A DNA stretch of 64,000 nucleotides, taken from Corynebacterium kutscheri. GTDB lineage: Bacteria; Actinomycetota; Actinomycetes; Mycobacteriales; Mycobacteriaceae. Location of the stretch: assembly GCF_000980835.1 (NCBI RefSeq), contig NZ_CP011312.1:1054001-1118000 (forward strand), written 5' to 3'. Both the position numbers and the translations under genes were made by a program. Positions 1-9,085 of this stretch are shown here, piece by piece; position 1 is the stretch's first letter; every line of letters begins with the position of its first letter. The notes beneath the pieces are model-generated. The model did not search any database and was not told where the DNA came from. It saw only the letters and a list, made by a program, of their open reading frames with translations.

Positions 1-97
1 CAATTTCCCTTCCGAGCGTATCGACGATTCCTTTGGTGGCGATAATGTTGTTGGTGTCGATGAACTAGCGGTGCGACGCCGTCGTAAGTCTTCTTAA
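1..97 (+). CDS. C-terminal end of an unidentified protein (partial)
   Basis: An open frame enters from the left edge (codons begin at position 2) and ends at TAA 95-97. The visible tail is about 31 residues with an acidic/Gly stretch followed by a basic end (…DELAVRRRRKSS). It is followed by a clear rho-independent terminator at 139-173, which supports a real gene ending here. No domain can be recognised from so short a piece, so no function is given. Confidence 0.6.
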   Translation, partial: NFPSERIDDSFGGDNVVGVDELAVRRRRKSS

Positions 98-138
98 CTA
101 AAAAGCGGCTTAAACCTAAATACGTTACCTAATTAAAG

Positions 139-173
139 CCCGGACCAATTTTCTCTGGCTGGTCTGGGTTTTT
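139..173 (+). terminator. Rho-independent terminator of the left-edge gene
   Basis: The stem CCCGGACCA / TGGTCTGGG (one G·T pair) closes a loop and is followed by a GTTTTTG tract on the plus strand. It lies 42 bases after the stop of the partial left-edge gene. Confidence 0.85.
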
Positions 174-252
174 GCTATATGAATGCTGCTAGTGGATAAG
201 CAGAGTTTTAATTAATTTTTCTAGCGCCATAAAAAATTAGGCACAAATAAAA

Positions 253-290
253 CTCAGCAGGTAACTGGAAAGTATAAGTTACCGGCTGAG
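253..290 (-). terminator. Terminator of the nrdI–nrdF–flavin reductase cluster
   Basis: An inverted repeat, CTCAGCAGGTAACT / AGTTACCGGCTGAG (one mismatch), is followed on the minus strand by TTTTATTTG. It lies about 85 bases after the flavin reductase stop, so it should end the minus-strand cluster that begins at nrdI. Confidence 0.8.
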
Positions 291-374
291 CTATTAAAGG
301 TTAAAGCATTCTTGTATTTACCAGCAGACAATAGGTTGCCGGATAAACATCGACAATAAGATATGCGTTGCTTA

Positions 375-968
375 TTAGCGCTTAGGGCGCGGATTACGCT
401 TTACTAAATCTATGAACCTATCGATATGCCCTTGAACAAACTCGGTGGTATCTGCTGATAGGAAACTGCCATCTTCGTTCAATAACGATGGGGACTGGCC
501 AAGAAAAACTTCTGGCTGTCCTTGGATGGGCATATCAAAATAGGACAGGGCTAATTTTAAATTTTTCTGTGATGAGTAGCCGCCCATGCGCCCAACTGAG
601 TGACTGATAATTGCTGCTGGGAGATTCTTCCATGCAACATCATTGTTTGGCTTCGATCCGATATCGATAGCATTTTTTAGGCAAGCAGGAATGGTGCGGT
701 TATTTTCTGGAGTCACGAATAAAACCCCATCTGCTTTTTTGATGGTTTCGCGGAATGCAGTGTATTCCTTAGGAGTTGGTTTATCTGTGATCTCTGGGTC
801 ATCGTAGTCGAAATCATAAAGTGGGAGATCACGGATTTCAACGATATGTGCAGTTACTTCATCACTGAACATATGGAGAGTATTCTGTGCGATCTTGCGC
901 GCAACTGAACCGCCACGAAGGCTGCCAATAATGACGGCGATATCGAGTTTATTATCTGTTGTAGACAT
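375..968 (-). CDS. NADPH-dependent FMN reductase (NAD(P)H:flavin oxidoreductase family)
   Basis: A 197-residue flavodoxin-like protein of the NADPH-dependent FMN reductase family. The N-terminus carries the phosphate-binding loop of the family (GSLRGGSVARKIA, residues 15-27). The conserved PENNRTIPACLKNAID stretch lies near residues 87-102. The ATG at 968 has an AAGGAA ribosome-binding site. Such enzymes reduce FMN with NADPH, or pass electrons to flavoproteins. It is the third gene of a minus-strand cluster, 30 bases after nrdF, with a terminator behind it. Its position suggests, by inference only, that it reduces the FMN of NrdI or otherwise supports activation of the neighbouring NrdF. It could also be a general quinone or azo reductase. 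Confidence 0.85.
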   Translation of the reverse strand: MSTTDNKLDIAVIIGSLRGGSVARKIAQNTLHMFSDEVTAHIVEIRDLPLYDFDYDDPEITDKPTPKEYTAFRETIKKADGVLFVTPENNRTIPACLKNAIDIGSKPNNDVAWKNLPAAIISHSVGRMGGYSSQKNLKLALSYFDMPIQGQPEVFLGQSPSLLNEDGSFLSADTTEFVQGHIDRFIDLVKRNPRPKR

Positions 969-998
969 AGTTTTCCTTGTGAATAAGTTATGAAGAAA

Positions 999-2033
<1,035 letters not shown>

Positions 2034-2042
2034 CTAAAAAAA

Positions 2043-2558
2043 TTAGGAATTATTCTGAGCTGTGAGCTCGGAGGAATGTATTTCTGAATCGATGGGGATC
2101 GATGTGTTGATCTCATCGGGATTATTTAATTGTGCAAAGAATTCATCGAGGCCTTCGTTAACCCGTGCGACGTCGTAGTCAGTGCCTAGTAATTCAAATT
2201 GATATAGGTTTGGGACGTGGCATTTAGCGGAAATAACAGAACCTGCAATACAGTAAGCTGAGCCAAAATTAGTGTTGCCGGAAGTAATAACACCACGTAA
2301 GAACTGGCGGTTGGTGGGATTATTGAGGAATTTTATAACTTGTTTAGGAACAGCACTTTTTTCTTCGCCGCCGCCATAGGACGGGACGATAAGAACATAG
2401 GGACGGCTGACTTGTATGGTTCCTTCAATCTTGGGTCGCAGGGGAATTCTTGCGGCTGCTCGATTAAGTTTTTGTACGAACCGATGAGTATTTTCCGAAG
2501 CACTAGAGAAGTAGATGATGTCCGGGGACTCTGAGGGGGCAAGTATGCGAGCGTCCAT
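2043..2558 (-). CDS. nrdI: NrdI flavodoxin, ribonucleotide reductase activase
   Basis: A 171-residue NrdI with the family hallmarks: [16 protein letters not shown] (phosphate loop), PSYGGG, and [19 protein letters not shown] (flavin-binding loop). NrdI is a small FMN protein that generates the oxidant (superoxide or peroxide) for assembly of the class Ib Mn cofactor, or for conversion of tyrosine to DOPA in class Ie R2 proteins. The ATG at 2558 is preferred, with TTAGG upstream. An in-frame GTG at 2564 is possible. It is the first gene of the minus-strand cluster, directly followed by the variant nrdF. The 270 bases in front hold three inverted repeats and a DtxR-like box, so expression is probably tightly regulated. 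Confidence 0.95.
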   Translation of the reverse strand: MDARILAPSESPDIIYFSSASENTHRFVQKLNRAAARIPLRPKIEGTIQVSRPYVLIVPSYGGGEEKSAVPKQVIKFLNNPTNRQFLRGVITSGNTNFGSAYCIAGSVISAKCHVPNLYQFELLGTDYDVARVNEGLDEFFAQLNNPDEINTSIPIDSEIHSSELTAQNNS

Positions 2559-2571
2559 GAGCACAGCCTAA

Positions 2572-2587
2572 TCTTGTAATTACAAGA
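2572..2587. promoter_or_regulatory. Perfect 16-base palindrome just upstream of nrdI
   Basis: TCTTGTAATTACAAGA is a perfect palindrome 14-29 bases upstream of the nrdI ATG. It could be an operator inside the transcribed leader or a small leader hairpin near the ribosome-binding site. No specific regulator is recognised; it does not look like an NrdR box. Confidence 0.5.
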
Positions 2588-2599
2588 ATCGCAACACTA

Positions 2600-2643
2600 A
2601 AGTTCAAAGCTATGTTTTTAAAAGTTCAATGGATTGAACTTTT
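2600..2643. promoter_or_regulatory. Three copies of AAGTTCAA in front of nrdI, two as an inverted repeat
   Basis: AAGTTCAA occurs at 2600-2607 and 2622-2629, 22 bases apart (about two helical turns). Its inverse TTGAACTT is at 2634-2641. The second and third form a perfect inverted repeat with 11-base arms (AAAAGTTCAAT / ATTGAACTTTT) separated by GG. This is the geometry of a dimeric repressor site with an extra half-site. It lies between the putative DtxR box and nrdI. The regulator is unknown. Confidence 0.5.
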
Positions 2644-2684
2644 CTTTGTTGTGTGGGATTGCTTTATTGATTATTACATTTAGG

Positions 2685-2703
2685 TGATGTTAGCTAAACC
2701 TAA
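2685..2703. promoter_or_regulatory. DtxR-like iron-repressor box upstream of nrdI
   Basis: The 19 bases TGATGTTAGCTAAACCTAA match the corynebacterial DtxR consensus TTAGGTTAGSCTAACCTAA at 15 of 19 positions, counted by eye. On the minus strand it is followed by a TAATAA element about 10 bases downstream that could serve as a −10, so the box may overlap the −35 region. Iron-loaded DtxR bound here would repress the nrdI–nrdF–flavin reductase cluster. This is a motif match only. Confidence 0.5.
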
Positions 2704-2767
2704 TATTGATAGCTCAGGGATATGCGGGATAAAAGGAAAGAGATTAGTAGCAGGGAGATAAAAATAA

Positions 2768-2798
2768 ACCGGTAACTCAAATGTTTTGAGTTACCGGT
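2768..2798 (-). terminator. Terminator after the VWA-protein gene
   Basis: A strong hairpin, ACCGGTAACTCAA / TTGAGTTACCGGT, is followed by TTATTTTTATC on the minus strand. It starts 32 bases after the stop of the VWA gene and separates that operon from nrdI. Confidence 0.85.
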
Positions 2799-2829
2799 GA
2801 CAGCGTTAGAAAGTTAAAAACTTCTTAGT

Positions 2830-4242
2830 TTAAGATCCCAGTCCAGATGCTGAAGCTATTGCATCAGCAATCTGATTAGGCTCGCTTGCTAGATAAACAT
2901 TACCTTTTAATTCTTGTGCGGCCGTAGCAACTGCCGTATCTTGTTCGCCAGTGCCAATGTGTACTACATCAAGAATAACCCCGGCAGCTTGCGCAGTTTG
3001 AGTGCTGGTGCTTAGATCATCAGTATCGTCGGTACCGGTAGTGACTAAGACAACGCGTACTGGTCGTGAGGTTTCTTGTGCCTGAGCGCTGGCAGAACTT
3101 AACGCGGCATGAAGAGAACTTCGGGTATAAGACATACCTCCGGTGCCAAAACGAGTAACGGCTGTGGCAGCTTCATTGCCGCCAGCACCATTGGAGAAGG
3201 CGACATTAACGCGCCAACCTTGGGTAACACCAGGATTAAGTGGCGAAGAGTAATTCCACAGGGCAACTGGGTGGTTTTGGGCACCAATAGCTAATGCTGC
3301 ATCAGCAATAGCTTGGGCAGTAGTTTCAAAAACAGTACCCATAGATGCAGAAGTATCAAAAAGATAAAGCGTATCAGTTACTGGTTGTTCTTGATTGCTT
3401 CCAGGTGCACTAGCATTACTATCAGCGGTAGCAGAGCCGTCGAAAAGTGCGAGAGCCTCATATGCTGCGATACGAGCCGTGGTGTTAGTTGTCTCAGCCA
3501 CCGTTTGTGAACTGGAAAAATCGGCACCTGCTCGGGTGGTATCTTCAGAAACACTATCGGTTGGACTTAGCGCAACTGCACGCACTGGAACATAGAGATC
3601 TGGTGCGGCAAAAAAACTATACCCTTCAGCTTTGTCATTTTCAGTAGCGGAAATTGTTTGCGCTTGGTCAGCTACCGCACCATCAAGGGTGGTAGTGCGG
3701 TTAGTATTGAGATCATCGTGGATAGTATCGACACTATTATTATTAACCTGCGCAGACACTAAAGCAGCTGCTACCGAATTAGTTGCCACGGCATAAGTAA
3801 TTGCATCAGGATTATTCCAATCAAAAGCACCAGTAGAAATTACCCCAGCGGGAATTTGTGCAATAGTTGGCCAATCAAGGGTTGCTGCGGAACGGTTAGC
3901 CTCAGTCAGAAGAGCATTGACTTGGCCTTCAGAGCTAGTAGTTAAATAAACGCCCGCTTCAGAAAGTTCGCTATAGCGGGCAGTAACGCAATGATCGCGC
4001 ACAATTGGCGAGGAAGCATTGTATGCTTCGATAAAACTCTGTGCACGTTCTTCGGTATCTGCAGCTACACCAAGGCTAAGATCGCCAGCAACGCAGTTCG
4101 CACTAGTCATAGTGGAATCATTAGTACGCGTACTGACAAACCAGAACACCGCAAGAGCGATCGCGACAATAATAGCGATGATCGTTGCAATCAATGATCC
4201 TGCGATCTTATTATTTTTTTCACCAGTTGTATGTCTGCCCAC
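2830..4242 (-). CDS. Membrane-anchored protein with a C-terminal von Willebrand factor A domain
   Basis: Counted from the GTG at 4242, the protein has 470 residues. A short basic N-terminus is followed by one membrane segment (about residues 14-37), a long Thr/Ser/Ala-rich extracellular part, and a VWA domain from about residue 290 to the end. A metal-ion-dependent adhesion motif starts with DTSAS at residue 296. The N-terminal half resembles a solute-binding-type fold, but this is not certain. The GTG at 4242 is chosen because GAGGGA stands 7 bases before it and it begins after the upstream stop. An upstream ATG (4317) would overlap the previous gene by 56 bases. Corynebacteria carry similar 'substrate-binding plus VWA' proteins; their role (adhesion or envelope assembly) is not established. 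Confidence 0.75.
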   Translation of the reverse strand: MGRHTTGEKNNKIAGSLIATIIAIIVAIALAVFWFVSTRTNDSTMTSANCVAGDLSLGVAADTEERAQSFIEAYNASSPIVRDHCVTARYSELSEAGVYLTTSSEGQVNALLTEANRSAATLDWPTIAQIPAGVISTGAFDWNNPDAITYAVATNSVAAALVSAQVNNNSVDTIHDDLNTNRTTTLDGAVADQAQTISATENDKAEGYSFFAAPDLYVPVRAVALSPTDSVSEDTTRAGADFSSSQTVAETTNTTARIAAYEALALFDGSATADSNASAPGSNQEQPVTDTLYLFDTSASMGTVFETTAQAIADAALAIGAQNHPVALWNYSSPLNPGVTQGWRVNVAFSNGAGGNEAATAVTRFGTGGMSYTRSSLHAALSSASAQAQETSRPVRVVLVTTGTDDTDDLSTSTQTAQAAGVILDVVHIGTGEQDTAVATAAQELKGNVYLASEPNQIADAIASASGLGS

Positions 4243-4261
4243 TGATTTTCCCTCACGTTTC

Positions 4262-5158
4262 CTAGTGGTCGGCTGAAACCAGTTTAATCTGTTCTGCCTG
4301 TGAGATGACTTCGACAAGCCGATTGCGCAGGGGAGTAGCTCGTTGAGCTAATTGTCTCTGGCGCTCAACATACTCAGCTTTTCCAGCAGGAGTCTCAATA
4401 GCAACAACACCTAGCCCATAAGCACGACAATCATAAGGCGATGCTTCCATATCCAAGATTCGGGCATCCCAGGCCAATTCAAAACAGTCTAACCATAAAT
4501 CGCCTGGAACAAGCGGGCTGAGCTTAGCTGCCCATTTATATAAATCCATTGCGGCATGTAGACATGCACGTTGTTCACTAACCGGCTGGTCCTGACGGTT
4601 AAGCACAGTAAGATTAAGTGGGCGAGCAGCCGGGGTAAAAAATCGAAACGCATCAACATGCGTACACCGAATTGAGTGGGCTTCTACGACTGCATCACTA
4701 CCTGCAGCCCCAAGACGCAGGGGTAAATTATGTCGTGGCGAATTTGTTTTATAGACCATCGCCCATTCATGCAGTCCGAAGCAATCAAAATGTACCGGAT
4801 TGGTTTCAGTGCGAATAAGCAGTTGCTTTAAGTAGCGTATCGAGTCTCCTCGAGTATGAAAAAGCCTATTGATATCCGCAGTTGTTACCCCATGAGTGGT
4901 GTGATAGTTGCGCCATGATGCTTGTGGGCAATCACCGGTTAACCCAATGCCTACTCCAGGATGCCATCGTTGTAAATGCGCAACCCGAATAGGATAGTAC
5001 TCAAAAAGGAAATCAAATACGGGATGTGTTATTCCTGCTTTGCGACGAGCCAAGTGATCGCGAGTAAGTTTTTCTGCACGGTAGGCATGTTGGTTGGCTA
5101 ATGGCTGCCACTGCTGTGGACTAAGAATAGTTTCTGGGGGCATATTAAGCTTGTTCAT
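4262..5158 (-). CDS. Conserved actinobacterial protein (often annotated 3-methyladenine DNA glycosylase)
   Basis: About 298 residues from ATG 5158. The sequence holds stretches I recognise from a conserved actinobacterial family: HPVFDFLFEYYPIR, HFDCFGLHEWAMVY, CTHVDAFRFFTPAARPLN, LDMEASPYDCRAYG. Members are commonly annotated as 3-methyladenine DNA glycosylase, but I see no HhH-GPD or AAG motif that proves this. The start is ambiguous: ATG at 5158 overlaps the upstream stop by about 14 bases, ATG at 5143 would just follow it, and ATG at 5194 would overlap more. It sits inside a compact minus-strand run with two CNNM proteins upstream and the VWA gene 19 bases downstream. Confidence 0.7.
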   Translation of the reverse strand: MNKLNMPPETILSPQQWQPLANQHAYRAEKLTRDHLARRKAGITHPVFDFLFEYYPIRVAHLQRWHPGVGIGLTGDCPQASWRNYHTTHGVTTADINRLFHTRGDSIRYLKQLLIRTETNPVHFDCFGLHEWAMVYKTNSPRHNLPLRLGAAGSDAVVEAHSIRCTHVDAFRFFTPAARPLNLTVLNRQDQPVSEQRACLHAAMDLYKWAAKLSPLVPGDLWLDCFELAWDARILDMEASPYDCRAYGLGVVAIETPAGKAEYVERQRQLAQRATPLRNRLVEVISQAEQIKLVSADH

Positions 5159-6197
5159 GTGTCCAGTCAGAAAACTTTCCCACATATTCTTCAATAAGAT
5201 CTTCTAACGTAATAACGCCAATGAGTTGACCACGTTGGCGTACCTGCGCCATATGCGCAGATTTACGATGCATTAATTCCAAAGCATCCTCAAGACTGCC
5301 GGAGGCATCGACAATAGATAGAGGACGAATTTCAGCGCGATGGATCGTGGTATCACCGTCGGGATCTTCAAATCGGTCAAGAACATCCTTGATATGAACA
5401 TAACCGATATAGGAGCCATCTTTATTCAGTACCGGAAAACGTGAGAACCCAGTTTCGCCGACAAGAGTTTCCAATGCACTAATTTGTGGGCCGCGGTGCC
5501 CAAAATCTAGGGTGCGAACTTTTTCTAATGGAATCATAACTTCGGTCAGCGAACGTTGATCAGAACGAAGTGCCTTGCGCAGGCGAGCAGTTTCCTCAGC
5601 ATCAAGCAGTCCCTCTGAATTGGATTCAGCGATCATGGTTGCTAATTGTTGTGGATCGACAGTTGAATCTAATTCATCTTTTTGTTCGATTCCAAAAAGT
5701 CGCAGGGTAATACGTGCTAACCAGTTCATAAACGCAATAAAAGGACGCGTTATGCGCATGAAAGCTAATAGTGCAGGGGTAAGCCACAATGCTAAGGTCT
5801 CTGGTCCAGCAAGCGCAATATTCTTAGGAACCATTTCACCAAAGAGAATATGCAGATAAGTAATAAGACCTAAGGCAATAACAAAGGATACTGGGTGGAG
5901 TAGATTATCGGGCATACCTAGTACATGGAAAGGTTCCTCAATAAAATGCGCGATAGCTGGCTCCGCGACTTTACCAAGAATAAGCGAACAGATGGTGATC
6001 CCAAATTGGCAGGCTGCGAGCGCTAAAGAAAGGTTTTCAGTTGCATGAAGCACTCGCTGAGCTCCGCGACGTCCCTGGGCAATGAGGTTTTCTATCCGGT
6101 CTCGTCGAGAAGAAATCAGGGCAAACTCACTGGCCACGAAAAAGGCATTGGCCACAAGCAAACCCACAATCATGATAATGGTGCTAAAAACACCCAT
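5145..6197 (-). CDS. CNNM/CBS-domain membrane protein (HlyC/CorC family), short form
   Basis: 350 residues. The N-terminal CNNM transmembrane domain (about 1-180) has the family motifs NAFFVASEFALIS and FGEMVPKNIAL. Two CBS domains follow (about 205-335, with FSRFPVLNKDGSYIGYVHIKDVL and IGVITLEDLIEEYVG). Unlike its upstream neighbour it stops shortly after the second CBS domain and lacks the C-terminal CorC/HlyC domain. Members of this family are linked to magnesium or cobalt efflux. Its start lies 4 bases after the stop of the longer paralogue, so the two are almost certainly co-transcribed and may form a heteromer. Confidence 0.9.
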   Translation of the reverse strand: MGVFSTIIMIVGLLVANAFFVASEFALISSRRDRIENLIAQGRRGAQRVLHATENLSLALAACQFGITICSLILGKVAEPAIAHFIEEPFHVLGMPDNLLHPVSFVIALGLITYLHILFGEMVPKNIALAGPETLALWLTPALLAFMRITRPFIAFMNWLARITLRLFGIEQKDELDSTVDPQQLATMIAESNSEGLLDAEETARLRKALRSDQRSLTEVMIPLEKVRTLDFGHRGPQISALETLVGETGFSRFPVLNKDGSYIGYVHIKDVLDRFEDPDGDTTIHRAEIRPLSIVDASGSLEDALELMHRKSAHMAQVRQRGQLIGVITLEDLIEEYVGKFSDWTHEQA

Positions 6198-6201
6198 GGC
6201 C

Positions 6202-7671
6202 TTATTCCTTATCCTGTTCTGAATTTTGTATCTGAATAATTTCGGAAAGTTTTAACCGTGCTGGTGCCTGACCATTACCAGCTTCTACCTCAGTGAGATA
6301 ATTTTCTGCTTCTTCATCTGTAATCGGGGAGAGAATAACTGTATCCACACGTCGTTCTTCCATCGCGGTGACTTTAGCAAACCAGCGGCCATTGTAACCA
6401 GATTCAAATTCAGCTAGGAAAGGATTATCGGCCTGTGGTAGTAATACTTCATCATCAGCTTTTGGAATGCGTCCAAGTTGAGCCATAATCAGCCCACCTA
6501 AGGTTTCATAAGGTCCATCAGGTGCTTGGTAGCCAACAATTTCATTGAGTTCGTCGAGACGCACTAATCCAGAAACCGACCAGGAATTGCCAAAACGTTG
6601 GAAATCACGTTCGGCTTCGGCATCATCGTGTTCATCATAAACCTCACCGAGAATCTCTTCGACAACATCTTCAATGGTAATAAGCCCTGCGGTGCCACCA
6701 TATTCATCAGCGACCAGGATTACCTGTGAACCAGCGGAGCGAACTGCATTAAGTACAGCATCGCCATCAAGAGATTCAGGTACTACTGGAATCGGACGAG
6801 CGATAGTACACAACTGGGTATTGTGGCGATCTTGAGCAGGGATAGAAAAAGCATCTTTATAGTGAACAACACCGATAGTATCGTCGAGGTCACCGCGGAT
6901 AACTGGAAATCGTGAAAAACCAGTATCAATGGCTTTAGCAATAAGATCTAGCACCGTGTCATCATGGCTGAGCGTTTCTACTGTCGAGCGAGGAGTCATA
7001 ACCTCTTCTGCAGTAGTTTCCCCAAATTTCAGTGAGCGGTCAATCATGGTGGCAGTATGCGGTTGGAGCTCACCAGCTTCAGCGGAACTTTTTACTAGAG
7101 CCGTTAACTCTTGAGTAGAACGTGCCGAGGCAAGTTCGTCGGCGGGCTCAATTCCTATTTGACGTACCAACCAGTTTGCTGAACGATTCAAACTTTTAAT
7201 AAAGAATTTAAAAACAGTGTTAAAAGCATTGACCGGACCAACGGCATAGCGTGCTACTCCTAGCGGATTAGTAATCGCAATATTTTTAGGCACTAATTCG
7301 CCGAATACCATTGACAATAAGGTTGCAATGATAAGCGCCAACACTAATGAAACCCTTGCCGCAGTAGCTTCAGCAACGCCTATCGCTTCAAGTAATGGAA
7401 GAATAAATCGCGCTAAAATTGGTTCTGCAAGATAACCGGTAGCGAGTGTAGTAATTGTAATACCTAATTGCGCCCCGGAAAGCACAAACGAAAGATTTTG
7501 GTAATCCCGTTGTACAGCATGGGCTCGTTTATCGCCCCGGTGAGCTACATCTTGGTCGATGATGGAGCGCTCCAACCCGGTGAGGGCAAACTCGATAGCA
7601 ACAAATAAACCTGTGCTAGCAGTAAGTAGTACAAATCCAATGAGCGAGATAATCGATATGAATATATCCAT
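6202..7671 (-). CDS. CNNM/CBS-domain membrane protein (HlyC/CorC family), long form
   Basis: 489 residues: the CNNM transmembrane domain (about 1-200, with FVAIEFALTGLERS and FGELVPKNIAI), paired CBS domains (about 215-345, with FSRFPVIRGDLDDTIGVVHYKD and GGTAGLITIEDVVEEILG), and a C-terminal CorC/HlyC transporter-associated domain (about 360-450, containing GNSWSVSGLVRLDELNE). Families of this type are implicated in divalent-cation (Mg/Co) homeostasis. It starts 3 bases after the helicase stop and is followed at once by its shorter paralogue. Confidence 0.92.
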   Translation of the reverse strand: MDIFISIISLIGFVLLTASTGLFVAIEFALTGLERSIIDQDVAHRGDKRAHAVQRDYQNLSFVLSGAQLGITITTLATGYLAEPILARFILPLLEAIGVAEATAARVSLVLALIIATLLSMVFGELVPKNIAITNPLGVARYAVGPVNAFNTVFKFFIKSLNRSANWLVRQIGIEPADELASARSTQELTALVKSSAEAGELQPHTATMIDRSLKFGETTAEEVMTPRSTVETLSHDDTVLDLIAKAIDTGFSRFPVIRGDLDDTIGVVHYKDAFSIPAQDRHNTQLCTIARPIPVVPESLDGDAVLNAVRSAGSQVILVADEYGGTAGLITIEDVVEEILGEVYDEHDDAEAERDFQRFGNSWSVSGLVRLDELNEIVGYQAPDGPYETLGGLIMAQLGRIPKADDEVLLPQADNPFLAEFESGYNGRWFAKVTAMEERRVDTVILSPITDEEAENYLTEVEAGNGQAPARLKLSEIIQIQNSEQDKE

Positions 7672-7674
7672 GTT

Positions 7675-9006
7675 TTAGCGGCTACGCCTTTGAGGTCTTT
7701 CTACGGAGCCTTTGCCCCATGTATTTGATTGTGCATTGCGTTTTTTCGCTCTCCGCGCAGTAAAAGCTTGTTCACGCTGGGAACTCTTCCTTGTTTTGGT
7801 GCGGTGAGGGCTAGTTTTTTCTACTATCGCACCAAAAGGCGGTAGCGCAGAACCATGAGGTTCTTGGGCTCCAGTGAGCTTTTCGACGCTATGACTATCG
7901 ACTAGTTTAGCGTGTACACCTGCTTTTTTGAGTAGTTTTTCAACTTCATCAATCTGAGTGTCCATTACAAGGGTGAGTACTAAACCAGTAGCACCAGCAC
8001 GCGCGGTACGCCCGGCGCGGTGGAGATATGCTTTATGTTCAGCAGGCGGATCAACATGAACGACCAGATCGACATCAGAGATATCAATACCTCGCGCAGC
8101 AATATCTGTGGCTACTAGGACTGGAACAGTACCCGTCGAAAAGCCTTCTAACGCTTTAGTACGCGTTGATTGTCCCTTATCGCCGTGTAACCCCACGGCA
8201 TTAATGCCTACTCGGCGTAGTTTTTTCACCTGGCGATCCACACCATGTTTTGTGCGCATAAACATAATGGTTTTACCGTGGCGGGCAGCAATTTTTGCTA
8301 CCAGTACATTGCGTTCTGGTCGTTGACCTACTCGCACTTGATAGTGCTGCATGGTTGCTACAGCAGCTTGTGCCGGAGCCGTGGAATGGATAACAGGATT
8401 GTGGAGGAATTTCTTGACTAATTTATCGACATCATTATCTAGCGTTGCTGAGAATAAAAGCCGTTGTGAATTTTTATTGGTTAAAGCTAAGAGCTTGGTT
8501 ACCTGTGGTAAAAAGCCCATATCAGCCATTTGATCAGCTTCATCAAGAGCGGTAATAGCTACCTGGTCTAAAAAGAGCTTGTGCTGGTTAATCAGATCTT
8601 GGATACGCCCAGGAGTACCCACTAAAATATCCACGGGCGCAGCTAATTGGCGAATGTGGTGGTTAATATTTACTCCGCCGACTATATCAATAATTCTTAA
8701 TCCCATTACTCGGGCAGGATCACTAAGACGTTGCCGGACCTGTGCTGCTAATTCACGAGTGGGTACTAGAATTAATGCGCGTGGTTTACCTGCCACGCTT
8801 GCTCCCTGAGCAGCTAACCGAGCAATAATAGGTAATCCAAAGGTGAAAGTTTTACCTGAGCCGGTAGGGCCACGACCAAGCACATCTTTTCCAGCTAAAG
8901 CATCAGGAATAGCGGCAGCTTGAATAGGAAATGCTTCGGTAATTCCACTACGAGAGAGCTCGGAAACAATTTCTTTGGGAAGACCAAGCGTAGAAAATAA
9001 GGTCAT
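7675..9006 (-). CDS. DEAD-box ATP-dependent RNA helicase
   Basis: 443 residues with the full motif set: Q motif (AFPIQAAAIP), motif I GPTGSGKT (46-53), Ia PTRELAAQ, GG, Ib TPGR, motif II DEAD (155-158), motif III SAT (186-188), and motifs V/VI ATDIAARGID and HRAGRTARAG. A basic low-complexity tail (about 390-443) is typical of RNA-binding extensions in RhlE-like helicases. Such proteins remodel RNA in ribosome assembly and mRNA decay. A hairpin lies between gnd and this gene. The gene is followed by CNNM genes with gaps of only a few bases. Confidence 0.95.
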   Translation of the reverse strand: MTLFSTLGLPKEIVSELSRSGITEAFPIQAAAIPDALAGKDVLGRGPTGSGKTFTFGLPIIARLAAQGASVAGKPRALILVPTRELAAQVRQRLSDPARVMGLRIIDIVGGVNINHHIRQLAAPVDILVGTPGRIQDLINQHKLFLDQVAITALDEADQMADMGFLPQVTKLLALTNKNSQRLLFSATLDNDVDKLVKKFLHNPVIHSTAPAQAAVATMQHYQVRVGQRPERNVLVAKIAARHGKTIMFMRTKHGVDRQVKKLRRVGINAVGLHGDKGQSTRTKALEGFSTGTVPVLVATDIAARGIDISDVDLVVHVDPPAEHKAYLHRAGRTARAGATGLVLTLVMDTQIDEVEKLLKKAGVHAKLVDSHSVEKLTGAQEPHGSALPPFGAIVEKTSPHRTKTRKSSQREQAFTARRAKKRNAQSNTWGKGSVERPQRRSR

Positions 9007-9027
9007 AGGGTCTTTCTATATGCGTTT

Positions 9028-9070
9028 GCCCGTCGCTGATTGTTAGTACATAAACAAACCAGCGGCGGGC
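9028..9070 (-). terminator. Hairpin after gnd (terminator or attenuator)
   Basis: The arms GCCCGTCGCTG and CAGCGGCGGGC (one G·T pair) enclose a 21-base loop, between the gnd stop (9086) and the helicase ATG (9006). On the minus strand AAACGC rather than a T-tract follows. It may therefore be a partial terminator or an mRNA processing and stability hairpin. Confidence 0.55.
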
Positions 9071-9085
9071 TAGGAAAGTATGGTT

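Noticed and set aside
2572..2643. NrdR boxes in front of nrdI
   Set aside because: The repeats do not resemble the ACACWATATNTTGTGT-type NrdR consensus.
4262..5158. A proven 3-methyladenine DNA glycosylase
   Set aside because: This is a customary annotation, but no glycosylase motif could be seen, so the function is left open.
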